Shown piece by piece: positions 8,101-16,431 of a stretch of 64,000 nucleotides of DNA. How positions within the stretch are numbered: position 1 is the stretch's first letter; every line of letters starts with the position of its first letter. This DNA is from JBCCIM01 sp965263205 (GTDB taxonomy: Bacteria > Bacteroidota > Rhodothermia > Rhodothermales > JAHQVL01), in the NCBI GenBank assembly GCA_965263205.1, contig CBDHHF010000013.1:186001-250000 (forward strand), read 5' to 3'. Made by a program: the position numbers and the translations under genes. The notes beneath the pieces are model-generated. The model was not told where the DNA came from, did not search any database, and saw only the letters and a list, made by a program, of their open reading frames with translations.

Positions 8101-10421
8101 GAATTCTCCCCAAAGTGCCCACTGGTATTGCCGTCTACGGCCCGCTCAGCAGCGCCTCCCCAAGTAGCACTGGTCGATGACTGACTGACCGGTTTGCCCT
8201 GGGCTACGTTCTCGCTATTGGGCTCGGATACAGTCCACGAAAATTGTGTATCAAGACCAGTTACGCCGTTGGAAACCGAGACCGAGACCGCGTACGTGCC
8301 GGCTGATACCTCTGCCAGTGTGCCGAATATTTCGCCCGACAAACCGTCGATCGAAAGCCCGGGGGGGAGCCCCGTAGCCGAGTAGCTGAGCACATTGTTG
8401 TCGGTGTCGTATGCCGATACGAACAAAGAAACGTCTTCGTCTACCGTGCCTTCTTGATCAGCCATTGGGAAGACCTGTAATCCTGGTTGTACATTAACAA
8501 CCACCTCTGCCAGAGAAAGTATCTCTGAACCGCTAAGCTGAACGCGGAGGTAGCGCCCCGTGCGGTTGAGTTCAATAGTCGTCCGTGCACCAGGTGTTTC
8601 TGGAAAATGGTAGTCACTCACGCCGGCCTGTGCAATTGTTGTCGTGAGATTTTGTGACGCAAAGGGCACATCGGAGACCAGTACGTGGAAATTTGAAAGC
8701 CGTTCGAAGCAACAGTTGGTTCTGTTCCAGATTTCTACGTTTTCGAGCTGATAAATTCCCTCCAGGTCGACTTCCCACCAGGCCTGCGACTCGTTCCGGG
8801 TATGCGTTACCGAATTGCCAGCATAGTTTCCACTGGTATTGCCGTCCACGGCTCGTTCGGGGTTACCTCCGTGGTCGGTCGATGACTGGCTGACCGGTTT
8901 GTCCTGGGCAATATTTACAAGCTCAGCATCTGCGTTGTCGCCTTCCGTTGTGAGGAATACCACAGTACCAGAGACGCCAAATTCACCTTCAGATGCGCTG
9001 GGCAAGACGGGCCATATATTGGGCGTGATCAGGAGATCGCCGCTGAGGTATCCGGCATTTATGCCATTGATGCTCGTCAATTGCCCCTGCAGCAGGGTCG
9101 CTGTGTCATTTGAGAAGTCAACTTCTGCCAGGAGGCGATCTGAGCTGAGCGGGTCAAATGTGACGCTCCCGTCATTGTTGTCATACTTCCACGTGCCATT
9201 TTCGTTAATGACTGCAATCAGGTGATCCGCATTGTCTGCATTCGGCGCATTTGCGCTGAAGCGCGCGTGCACGCTTTCCTCAGAGTACATGATATAGCCC
9301 GTGCCGGTTCGGGAATCTGTACCAACGACACCGCCGCCGTTCAATTCGCCCAGTGTGAGCGATGTGACTTCTGGAAGGGAAAGTTCTGTACCATTAACGA
9401 CGACCTCTGCCAGAGAAAGTATCTCTGAACCGGTACCGCTAAGCTGTACGCGAAGGTAGCGCCCCGTGCGGTTTAGCTCAAAGGTTGTTGTTGTACCCGG
9501 CGTTCCCGGGAAATGGTAATCGCTCACGCCGGCCTGGGCAATCGTCGTATTGAGATCTTGTGAGGTAAAGGAAACGTCGGAAACAAGCACATGGAAGTCC
9601 GTAAGCCGCTCGGAACAGCAATCGGTTCTGTTCCAGATCTCAACGTTTTCGAGCTGATAGACTTTCCCCAGGTCGACTTCCCACCAGGCCTGCGACTCGT
9701 TCCGGGTATGCGTTACCGAATTGCCAGTATAGTTTCCACTGGTATTGCCGTCCACGGCTCGTTCGGGGTTACCTCCGTGGTCGGTCGATGACTGGCTGAC
9801 CGGTTTGCCCTGGGCAAGGTTTATCAGTGTGGCTTCTGAAAAAATAAACTCGGTACCAGAGACACCAAATTCACCAACATTGGGTGAGTTGCCCCACATT
9901 TCAGCAGTAATCAAAAGGTCTCCGCTATCGTAACCTGCGTTGATCCCTTCAATAACGCTATTTTGACCTATCAGCATGACCACTTCATCAGCAGAAAAAT
10001 CTACTTCGGCCAGCAAACGGTCGCTCGCGCGCGGCGTAAAAGAAACCAATGCAGATTTGTTGCGATCAATCTTCCATTGTCCCCCTTCAAATACAACTGC
10101 GATCAAATGATCAGCTGCGTCCTGGCTCGGAGGGGTATCCACAAAGCGGGTATGTACGCTTTCTTCGGAATACATGATATAACCGGTGCCTTCCCGGGTA
10201 TCATGAGCCGCTATGCCGAGCCCCAGGTTGCCCAGCGTAATAACTTGTTGTGATTGAGCGGTTACACGTGCATGGGGGGAATGCTCGAAGCCTATTAAAT
10301 AGGAATTGGGCGTGCCCGCATGGGAAGATGATATAACGGGTGCGCTCAGAAACCCGATAATCAACACGCCCAGGGTTGCCCAATGCATGGATGTCATGCT
10401 TCTAAGGTGTTCAGAATTCAT
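5106..10421 (-). CDS. Secreted MauG/di-heme cytochrome c peroxidase with three F5/8 type C domains and a type A sorting domain
   Basis: A 1771-residue exported protein. A signal peptide occupies about residues 1-36. Two copies of an unrecognised domain (GYIMYSEESVH..., DHLIAV..., SDRLLAEVDFS) lie at about 45-195 and 355-495. Discoidin (F5/8 type C) domains lie at about 203-345, 505-645 and 740-880 (PVSQSST..., ERAVDGNTSG, WWEVDL, YLRVQLSG). A putative Ig/cadherin-like domain occupies 650-735. The di-heme peroxidase region has heme motifs CASCH near 954 and CASCH near 1295. The C-terminal sorting domain starts at YPNPFNPSTTIRFSL near 1690. Inference: the discoidin domains bind surface carbohydrate and bring a periplasmic-type redox enzyme to the cell exterior. 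The three discoidin-coding segments are near-identical DNA repeats. Confidence 0.88.
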   Translation of the reverse strand: MNSEHLRSMTSMHWATLGVLIIGFLSAPVISSSHAGTPNSYLIGFEHSPHARVTAQSQQVITLGNLGLGIAAHDTREGTGYIMYSEESVHTRFVDTPPSQDAADHLIAVVFEGGQWKIDRNKSALVSFTPRASDRLLAEVDFSADEVVMLIGQNSVIEGINAGYDSGDLLITAEMWGNSPNVGEFGVSGTEFIFSEATLINLAQGKPVSQSSTDHGGNPERAVDGNTSGNYTGNSVTHTRNESQAWWEVDLGKVYQLENVEIWNRTDCCSERLTDFHVLVSDVSFTSQDLNTTIAQAGVSDYHFPGTPGTTTTFELNRTGRYLRVQLSGTGSEILSLAEVVVNGTELSLPEVTSLTLGELNGGGVVGTDSRTGTGYIMYSEESVHARFSANAPNADNADHLIAVINENGTWKYDNNDGSVTFDPLSSDRLLAEVDFSNDTATLLQGQLTSINGINAGYLSGDLLITPNIWPVLPSASEGEFGVSGTVVFLTTEGDNADAELVNIAQDKPVSQSSTDHGGNPERAVDGNTSGNYAGNSVTHTRNESQAWWEVDLEGIYQLENVEIWNRTNCCFERLSNFHVLVSDVPFASQNLTTTIAQAGVSDYHFPETPGARTTIELNRTGRYLRVQLSGSEILSLAEVVVNVQPGLQVFPMADQEGTVDEDVSLFVSAYDTDNNVLSYSATGLPPGLSIDGLSGEIFGTLAEVSAGTYAVSVSVSNGVTGLDTQFSWTVSEPNSENVAQGKPVSQSSTSATWGGAAERAVDGNTSGHFGENSVTHTEDQAQPWWEVDLEEVFNLENVEIWNRTDCCSERLADFHVLVSDDPFTSQDLNATIAQAGVSDYHFPGTPGTTTTFELNRTGRYLRVQLSGTGSKVLSLAEVVVNGAKRLDLKPLSALPIPGPDNLHAFDSNLSSKINGEKVSYSEFVIDEEALVQLGKSLFWDMQVGSDGVQACASCHFASGIDPRAKNQLNPGPDNAFQIGSGVNYTLVADDFPFHEKADPADRHSAVLRDTDDISSSQGIINSVFQGINEGSNIDLFTTPDDPIFNLSTSSAGVVNTRRVEPRNTPTSVNAVFNFLQFWDGRANNNFNGVTPFGNRDKNAKIVRMDGSAEPVQILMPLSSLASQAVGPPLSHFEMSAAGRPWPEIGKKLLADGILPLAGQLVDENDSHLGSLSNQHNSSGATGLNISYADLIRQAFNEKWTGASASASPVITFSEAAGGTLVPSVKSQDGFPATDSEYTLMEANFSFFFGLALQAYQAELVSDDTPFDRFVEGDNEAISSSAKNGLDIFLSECASCHRGPTFSNATVSEIFSGLSNPDEVANHGIIERMPTALELAAATVFFSTGEKPYMPGVAQLDLNFDPQGKSVEVVAAGTNDVYFEGTLSDSSPSCSKHSTSLSLSTTSTSGLSNFKGATADGEFQVFDNCGTSFRVTVESAPAGSYDVRVDGVNRGTLEVLPPAVYDQGFYNIAVRPTGEDIGIGGTDPFGNPLSFSEMELLSPGRDDIREGLPGGGLGDGFEFDPPVGSLGEKSDAPGAFKTPILRNIALTAPYMHNGGMSTLRQVVEFYNRGGDFADENLDVLDPDIEALYLSESEIDDVVAFMETLTDERVVNQSAPFDHPELLYPEGHSAIDGITIFNVAVAVGANGGVPIRQFLDGETAGTSAISADALATANEYDEQPGEYALEQNYPNPFNPSTTIRFSLAKPINVTLEIYNMLGQRVKTLVNSELGAGFHSVTWDGRNNAGESVASGVYLYRIKTPNFVQSRKMTFQK
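7773..8205. repeat. Intragenic repeat R1 encoding discoidin domain 3
   Basis: A segment of about 430 bp that matches 8491-8912 and 9391-9818 over long identical stretches (for example the stretch around GTAGCGCCCCGTGCGGTT). The DNA similarity is higher than protein conservation alone needs, which suggests recent duplication or gene conversion. Confidence 0.8.
8491..8912. repeat. Intragenic repeat R2 encoding discoidin domain 2
   Basis: Second copy of the 430-bp discoidin segment. It shares its 5' end (ACGCATACCCGGAACGAG in coding sense) almost base for base with the copy at 9391-9818. Confidence 0.8.
9391..9818. repeat. Intragenic repeat R3 encoding discoidin domain 1
   Basis: Third copy of the discoidin segment. 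Its C-terminal-coding part resembles the 7773 copy and its N-terminal-coding part the 8491 copy, a mosaic pattern typical of gene conversion. Confidence 0.75.
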
Positions 10422-10652
10422 TTCTAACTCGTTTCTTTTTTAGCAAAAATGTAGCGGGTGGCTAAGAAGAGGGAGCTCTGGTATCAGTGACGTATCTTTG
10501 TGCATTTAGGGTTGAAAAAATCAAATAGGCCTATTCGAGCAAACAGTGCGCAACCAGCACACCGGTCAGGAATGAGGGAAAGACCATTTGGTGAGCATCG
10601 GGGAAACATACTTCAAGCAAAAGCAGGCCGTGATTATCTCACGGGCTGCAGG

Positions 10653-10725
10653 GGCAACCGCTGAGACCACATCCCTGCGCTATTTATGCAGGATATGCGC
10701 AGGTCTGTGGTACATCAGCGGTTGC
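10653..10725. repeat. Inverted repeat in a 740-bp non-coding region
   Basis: GGCAACCGCTGA...CCTGCGC (10653-10680) is mirrored by GCGCAGG...TCAGCGGTTGCC (10697-10725) with a few mismatches. The surrounding interval 10422-11161 holds no convincing gene. An 80-codon minus-strand frame at 10680-10922 overlaps this hairpin and is not supported. The role could be a structured RNA end or a transposon remnant. Confidence 0.4.
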
Positions 10726-11161
10726 CATTGATCTGTACGTGAAGCTTTTAGACGAATTGCAGAAGGGATGCCATTCTTGGCAAGCGCACGCCATTGAACG
10801 GTGTGCGAGTTAATGATGCTATTGGGTAACGGACTGGTGAAATGCGTCAAATTTGCCCAATAATGAGGATTCTGATAAGCCGTTTGGTCCAGAACACCTA
10901 TGTTGCGCTCAGATTTGCGCACAAGTTTGGGGCATTGTTATGCAGCGAAAAAGCCAATAGCTGCGATTCCGGTGCGCGTCAGGCGCATGTCGGCTGAACC
11001 AGAACACCATTAATTAGGAAGTGATTTTTTGAACGTGTTCCAAAGTGTTTCGGTGTTTTCGAGGTTGCTGGTACAGAATGAACACCAACGACATACCTCC
11101 ACGTGCCCTGGCAAAACAGATGTTCAATTACACCTGCTATGTTGACAGGGCAAGGCGCGTA

Positions 11162-12802
11162 TTACTTGAGACCGTACTCTTCCAATTTTCTGTACAGCGT
11201 TGTTCTGCCAATACCAAGTAACCGGGCGGCTTCTGCTTTTTTAAAGCCCGTTTCTTTCAGGGCTTGCAAGATGGTTTCTTTTTCTATCGCCTCAATCTCA
11301 CTAACCTGCTCTGGAGGCGTATACAAACGCTTTGGTAAATGATCAATCTCCAGGCAGTTGCCTGCGGGCAGAATGGAGGATGCTTCAATGACATTCCGGA
11401 GCTCTCGAACATTTCCGGGCCAGTCGTAGTCGAGCAGCGCTTGCATTGCCGACTCAGAGATCTCAGTTACATAGAGGTTGCCAGGGTACTTGAGAAAATG
11501 GTTTGCCATCAACCTGATATCACTTTTCCGGTCTCTGAGCGCAGGCACGCTCAGTCTAGCTACATGAATACGATAGTATAAATCTTGCCGGAAGCGTCCG
11601 GTTTCGACATCCTTTTCCAGATCACGATGTGTAGCCGTAATAACCCGAACATCTACTTTGATTACACGGTTATCACCGACGCGATTTAGTTCACCCGTCT
11701 CCAGGACTCTTAATAGCTGAATCTGGGTTGTCTGATCGATATCTCCAATTTCATCCAGAAACAAGGTACCACCGTCAGCGAGTTCAAAGAATCCTTTGTG
11801 ATCATTAAGGGCCCCTGTGAATGCACCTTTTTTATGACCAAAAAGAGCGCTGGCAACCAGTTCTTTCGAAAATGCTGCGCAATTCACAACAACAAAAGGC
11901 TGTTTTTTGCGCTGGCTCTGCGTGTGCAGGGCGCGTGCGACAAGCTCTTTACCCGTGCCTGTTTCGCCATAGATAAGGACACGAATGTCTGACAGGGCAA
12001 AATGATGAATGCGTTCGAAAAGCTGTTCCATCACCTGCGATTTGCCGATCATGCCATGACGGGTATTTTTTGCTAGTACGCTATTTCTGAGATGCTTGAG
12101 CTCTGTTTTATTTACCAGCGTAATTATTTTGTGTGATCCATCATCGCTATTCGATACGTGCACGTCAAAATAAGTCCGGTTTTTGAGGCAAAGGGGCAGC
12201 ACTCTTCCGGGTAACGTGCCTTCAATGAAGGCCGAGAGTTCATCAAGATGAGGCTTTTCAAGGTCAAATAAGGTACACCAGTGTTCGCCTGTTCCAATTG
12301 CTGCTTCCAAATATTGTTTGGCCAGGTTATTCAGGTAGGTAACAGTGCCTTCAGTATCGATTAGTATTGCGCCTATCTGCAGAGCATCCAGGATGCTTTG
12401 CAGGTTATTAAATTGAATGTTCAGGTTTTGGTGCTCTGAAAACTGTTTCAGTGCGACTTCGAGGGTTGTGATAAGCGTGGCTCCCTTAACCGGCTTATTG
12501 ATATATCCATAAGGAGAAACTGCTTTGATTTGCTCAAGGGTCTGCTTGTCATTGTATGCCGTCAGAAATACAACGGGCAGTTTTTTTTCCTGAAGGAGTT
12601 TTCTAACAAGATCGGAGCCCAGTTGCCCGCCCAGGTTTTGATCGCTTAGTATGAGTGAGATGTCGTGACTGCCGAGTAAGGCTTTTGCATCCTGGTACGA
12701 TTTTGCAGGACCAATCGGTATAAACCCATGGGCAGATAACATCTCTTTGAGTTGGAGTGCTACTATAGGCTCGTCTTCAATCAGTAAGATTTGCTTGCTC
12801 AA
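11162..12802 (-). CDS. Sigma-54-dependent response regulator (REC-PAS-AAA+-Fis HTH)
   Basis: A 546-residue NtrC-class activator. The receiver domain occupies residues 4-120, with acidic pair ED near the start (LLIEDEP), phospho-acceptor Asp in LILSDQNL and Lys in YINKPV. A PAS-like segment lies at about 125-235. The AAA+ domain starts near 250 with Walker A GETGTGKE, the sigma-54 contact loop GAFTGA, Walker B GTLFLDEIGD and an arginine-finger region. The C-terminal Fis-type helix-turn-helix (KKAEAARLLGIGRTTLYRKL) completes it. It overlaps the 3' end of the upstream sensor kinase gene by 26 bp, so the two are translationally coupled partners. Targets are not known; the sugar transferase nearby is a candidate. 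Confidence 0.92.
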   Translation of the reverse strand: MSKQILLIEDEPIVALQLKEMLSAHGFIPIGPAKSYQDAKALLGSHDISLILSDQNLGGQLGSDLVRKLLQEKKLPVVFLTAYNDKQTLEQIKAVSPYGYINKPVKGATLITTLEVALKQFSEHQNLNIQFNNLQSILDALQIGAILIDTEGTVTYLNNLAKQYLEAAIGTGEHWCTLFDLEKPHLDELSAFIEGTLPGRVLPLCLKNRTYFDVHVSNSDDGSHKIITLVNKTELKHLRNSVLAKNTRHGMIGKSQVMEQLFERIHHFALSDIRVLIYGETGTGKELVARALHTQSQRKKQPFVVVNCAAFSKELVASALFGHKKGAFTGALNDHKGFFELADGGTLFLDEIGDIDQTTQIQLLRVLETGELNRVGDNRVIKVDVRVITATHRDLEKDVETGRFRQDLYYRIHVARLSVPALRDRKSDIRLMANHFLKYPGNLYVTEISESAMQALLDYDWPGNVRELRNVIEASSILPAGNCLEIDHLPKRLYTPPEQVSEIEAIEKETILQALKETGFKKAEAARLLGIGRTTLYRKLEEYGLK

Positions 12803-15800
12803 GTAATACCTCTTTAGGGAAAATCACTGTTGAAACGGTTCCTTCGTGAGAATCAAAAGAAAACGAGGCATTCAACTTATCGCAGAATGCCTGTATAATC
12901 TTTATGCCAAGCGAGTTGCTGTTTTCAAAATTTTGTGCCTTGTCCAGCCCTTTCCCGTTATCACTTACCCGGAGGCAATAGTTGTTTTTCTGTTTTTTGA
13001 AAGAGACCCTGACCATCAGCGGCTTAATTGGCGGTGGGGATTCGACGAATGCGTGTTTAAATACGTTCGATACTAGTTCATTGACGATCAAGCCTATGGA
13101 AGTAGCAATATCAGCCTTAACGGAGATGGCTTCGCTATCGAGGCAAAGCGTTATATTGCGCTCATCGGCCCGGTTTCCGGTTGCTATGGAATGAACTAAG
13201 TCGCTGAGGTACCCGTCTATTTTCACATTTTCTGCGCTTCCACCGGTATACAGTTTTTCGTGAACCGCAGCAATGGCCTCTATGCGTGCTTCGCTTTGCC
13301 GGAACAGGGCCAGAATTTTTTCATCCTCGATCCTGTTTGATTGCAGGTATAACAAGCCACTAATAACCTGCAGGTTGTTACGTACGCGGTGATGGATTTC
13401 CTTGAGCAGCACGTTTTTTTCAGCAAGTGATTGCTCAAGCGCCGCAGCCTGCTTTTCGATGTGATTTTTCGCGCTTTTGAGTTCAGCAGTTCGCGCTGCT
13501 ACCAGCTGTGCCAGAGCACGCTTTTGCTGCTTCACTTTGTATGTGCGCCAACGTATTACTGCAACAATCAACGCGAACTTGAGGAGGATGAGGGAGAAGA
13601 AAAAATACCATGTTTGCCAGTACGCAGGCTTCACGACAAACGTATAAGACACGGTATTTATCGCATAATCGCCTTTTTGCAACACCGCTTCTGCGTGAAG
13701 CGTGTACGTGCCTGGCCATAGCTTTTCGAATGTTACAGATGGTTGCGACAGCGTTTTTTTCTCCAGTCCATTTCCTTCCAGCCAGTACCTATAGGAGACA
13801 TTGCGTGGTGATCTGAAATGCAGCCCCTTAAAATAAAAGGTAATGGGCCCGTCCCCATATTTTGTATAAAGTATATCTGGTAAATTGCTCCACCGCCTGA
13901 TATTGTCCGATTTTGCAGGTTCATTGACTGAGACGTAATCGACTTCGATTTTATCGATAACGGTCGGCACCTCGTATCTGCGTACTGAAAGGGGTTGTTG
14001 AGTGTACTTTACTACACCGCTTACGGTACCAAACCACAAATCTTCTTTCCGGTCAAAAGTCAGGGAGCGTGTGATACATTCTTTCTCATAATAACCGTCG
14101 ATCTGATCGAATACCTGTATGTCTAAGCTGCCTCCTTTTTTAAAGGTATTGACGTCAAGCCGGCTAAGCTTGTTTTGATCACAAAACCATAGCATATTGT
14201 TTTTATCAATATCTAGAAACCAGACAGTGTCAATTTGCTTCCGAGATGTGTTTTTTTTTATCGGTAGTAATGTCGCCTGCTTATCTTCACTAATTTCTAT
14301 ATGCGCAAGGCCACCGTAGGTAGCTATCCAGACATTTCCGTGCAAATCTGTTGCAATGTCAAGTACCGAATTATGTGTTAAGCTGTCTGCTTCAGAAAAT
14401 GATGACAGGGTATTCCCTCGTAGTCTGAGCAAGCCGTTTCTCGTCCCGATCCAGTGATCGCCATGTTTGTCCTCGGTAATTGCTTGCGGTAATTCTCCCA
14501 GGGTTTTTATGTCAAATAAAGTTGCTTCTTCACCTGTATATTTTATGAGCCCTGCGTTAGTATGGAACCATAGGTTGTTTTTCGTCTCGTCAATATTGAA
14601 CACTATCGCTGGCATTCCGGGCCAATCGGAGATAAATTTGAACTGATCTCTCTGCCTTAAATAAACACCGTTCAGGGTTGCAATCCAGATACGCCCCTTT
14701 TGATCAACATGAATGTCAGTAATATTTTTTCCGTTGAAAGTCTCCGGGTAAAGGGCCTCAATTTTGTTGGGAGGTTCAAAGAGAACGAGGCCTCTTTTGG
14801 TGCCAATCCAGAACGTATTGGGCTTTATTTCTTTAACCGACCAGACAATATTATCCGACAAACCATCGTCCTCGTGAAGGTATGTGAATGCGTGCTGCTT
14901 ATCTACAAATATGCCTTTCCCACCGACACCGAACCAGTAGTTCCCCTCTTTGTCTTCCAGTATGCTCAGGATAAAATCATCATCAAAAGCACCGGTTGCG
15001 TAGCGCACAAATTTTTGACCGTTAAAGCGAAAGATTCCATTACTTGTGCCTGCCCAAACAGTATTTTTGCTGTCCACATAGACACTACTGGTAAACAGAT
15101 CCGGTGATAATCCTCCCGATGGGGTGTAGCGCGTGACCGTTTCATTTTGAACAGCGTATACGCCGCTATTTGAACCAACCCACAGGGTGTTCTTGTCATC
15201 AACTGACATAGAGAGTATCTCTGTTTCGGGGAGTTCCTTTTTGGCGCTGAAGGTAGAATCTGTATAGGTATAGAAGCCGCTTGTAGTGCCGATCCAAAGC
15301 GCACCTGTTTTGGATTCCTGCAGGGCCGTGATCCATTCATCAGCCAGTATATGCAGTGCACCAGACAAACCAGACGTTGGGTCACTGATGACATATAACC
15401 CTTTGCTGGTACCAACCCAGAGCTGGCCTTGATGATCAACAAATAGGCAGTTGACGGAAATTTTAGACACGTCTTGTCCGCCATTGTGAGCTGTTAATTC
15501 GAAACCATCGTACGCATAGAGTCCCATTTCAGTACCAAACCAGAGGGTACCTTGCGTATCTTCCGTGATGGCGTTAACAATTTTAAAAGGTTGCTCCTCA
15601 GCAGTATCAGGTGACACGAAGCTGTGTCCGTCAAACCTGACAACACCGCCACCCATGGTGCCAGTCCAAATAAATCCTCTTTGATCCTGGTAGATGCTCA
15701 AAACCTGGGACTGCGGCAGCCCAAGCTCAGTAGAAAAATTGCGAAAGGCCTGATGCTGAGCACGGGTAGCGGAAATGGGGAACAACATCGTAATTAAAAG

Positions 15801-15866
15801 GACGACGATGCACAAATAGAGATATTTTTCTTTGTTATTCACAAGTTGTGCAGTTATGCATCCCAA
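12777..15866 (-). CDS. Sensor histidine kinase with periplasmic beta-propeller (Reg_prop, Y_Y_Y) and HisKA_2 domain
   Basis: A 1029-residue membrane sensor. A signal/anchor segment at 17-36 precedes about 600 residues of repeated WxGT(xx)G-type two-component propeller blades (GFIWTGTMGG, GTLWFGTEMG, GQLWVGTSKG and so on). A Y_Y_Y domain follows (about 670-745), then a single membrane span (WYFFFSLILLKFALIVAVI), a coiled coil, the HisKA_2 phospho-acceptor motif EIHHRVRNNLQ and a HATPase domain (NELVSNVFKHAF, VSDNGKGL). This architecture is like hybrid carbohydrate sensors of Bacteroidota, but without the fused regulator. Here the regulator is the separate overlapping gene at 11162-12802. The ligand is unknown. 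Confidence 0.92.
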   Translation of the reverse strand: MGCITAQLVNNKEKYLYLCIVVLLITMLFPISATRAQHQAFRNFSTELGLPQSQVLSIYQDQRGFIWTGTMGGGVVRFDGHSFVSPDTAEEQPFKIVNAITEDTQGTLWFGTEMGLYAYDGFELTAHNGGQDVSKISVNCLFVDHQGQLWVGTSKGLYVISDPTSGLSGALHILADEWITALQESKTGALWIGTTSGFYTYTDSTFSAKKELPETEILSMSVDDKNTLWVGSNSGVYAVQNETVTRYTPSGGLSPDLFTSSVYVDSKNTVWAGTSNGIFRFNGQKFVRYATGAFDDDFILSILEDKEGNYWFGVGGKGIFVDKQHAFTYLHEDDGLSDNIVWSVKEIKPNTFWIGTKRGLVLFEPPNKIEALYPETFNGKNITDIHVDQKGRIWIATLNGVYLRQRDQFKFISDWPGMPAIVFNIDETKNNLWFHTNAGLIKYTGEEATLFDIKTLGELPQAITEDKHGDHWIGTRNGLLRLRGNTLSSFSEADSLTHNSVLDIATDLHGNVWIATYGGLAHIEISEDKQATLLPIKKNTSRKQIDTVWFLDIDKNNMLWFCDQNKLSRLDVNTFKKGGSLDIQVFDQIDGYYEKECITRSLTFDRKEDLWFGTVSGVVKYTQQPLSVRRYEVPTVIDKIEVDYVSVNEPAKSDNIRRWSNLPDILYTKYGDGPITFYFKGLHFRSPRNVSYRYWLEGNGLEKKTLSQPSVTFEKLWPGTYTLHAEAVLQKGDYAINTVSYTFVVKPAYWQTWYFFFSLILLKFALIVAVIRWRTYKVKQQKRALAQLVAARTAELKSAKNHIEKQAAALEQSLAEKNVLLKEIHHRVRNNLQVISGLLYLQSNRIEDEKILALFRQSEARIEAIAAVHEKLYTGGSAENVKIDGYLSDLVHSIATGNRADERNITLCLDSEAISVKADIATSIGLIVNELVSNVFKHAFVESPPPIKPLMVRVSFKKQKNNYCLRVSDNGKGLDKAQNFENSNSLGIKIIQAFCDKLNASFSFDSHEGTVSTVIFPKEVLLEQANLTD

Positions 15867-16147
15867 ATGAGCGATTGTTTTCCCTGTAAATAATTAGTCA
15901 ATACGTATGAAGATATCGCCGTAAATACGTCACGGCATTAGCATGGAAGCTTAGGTCGTGTAGACTATTAGCAGGGCTTTCCCAAAAAACGGCATAGCCA
16001 GTGGGCATCTCGCAAGTGCTATCGTTGAGCAAACGAGGCCCCATAGTGATTGCGGCAATGCGATACACAAAGGCGTTTAAAGAGGAGGGGATGCAACTGG
16101 CAAATGCTGGTCGACCAGGGCCTGTGAAGTGGCCGGCTGCTGTGATG

Positions 16148-16184
16148 TATACGTGGTGTGTACGTGGTGTGTACGTGGTGTGTA
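16148..16184. repeat. Three tandem 11-bp repeats (TACGTGGTGTG)
   Basis: TACGTGGTGTG is repeated three times without gaps, followed by TACA. The 11-bp period is close to one DNA turn, so bound proteins would face the same side. It lies in the 565-bp non-coding interval 15867-16431 between the sensor kinase start and the sugar transferase end. Nothing else in that interval is recognised apart from the terminator at 16212. Confidence 0.6.
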
Positions 16185-16211
16185 CACTGCCGAAAAAATA
16201 TGCTATAAAGC

Positions 16212-16243
16212 GAAAACCCGGTCTCCGAAGAGACCGGGTTTTT
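16212..16243 (-). terminator. Intrinsic terminator downstream of the sugar transferase
   Basis: The stem AAAACCCGGTCTC / GAGACCGGGTTTT has a CGAA (TTCG on the minus strand) tetraloop and T-runs on both sides. It lies about 190 bp past the sugar transferase stop on the minus strand. It could act in both directions. Confidence 0.75.
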
Positions 16244-16431
16244 ACCAAACAGGAGTTCGCATGATTAAGCCATCCTCCTCATCATCAATCCCTGTTCCAG
16301 TTCCCCATCGGCCGTTTTGCTGTTAATTTGGCACCTCCCCCCGTGGTGTGCACCGAATTTCTTGCCGATTGAGGAAAATTTTGCCGCCACTCTATTTGGT
16401 TTGTCCTTCCTGCTTTTTGTGTTAGATGTTC

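Noticed and set aside
10680..10922. 80-codon minus-strand frame in the 740-bp gap
   Set aside because: It overlaps an inverted repeat, has no ribosome-binding site and no family likeness.
15898..16264. Overlapping frames of 116 (minus) and 87 (plus) codons
   Set aside because: Both cross the 11-bp repeat and the terminator hairpin. Neither has a recognisable domain; decayed coding DNA cannot be excluded.
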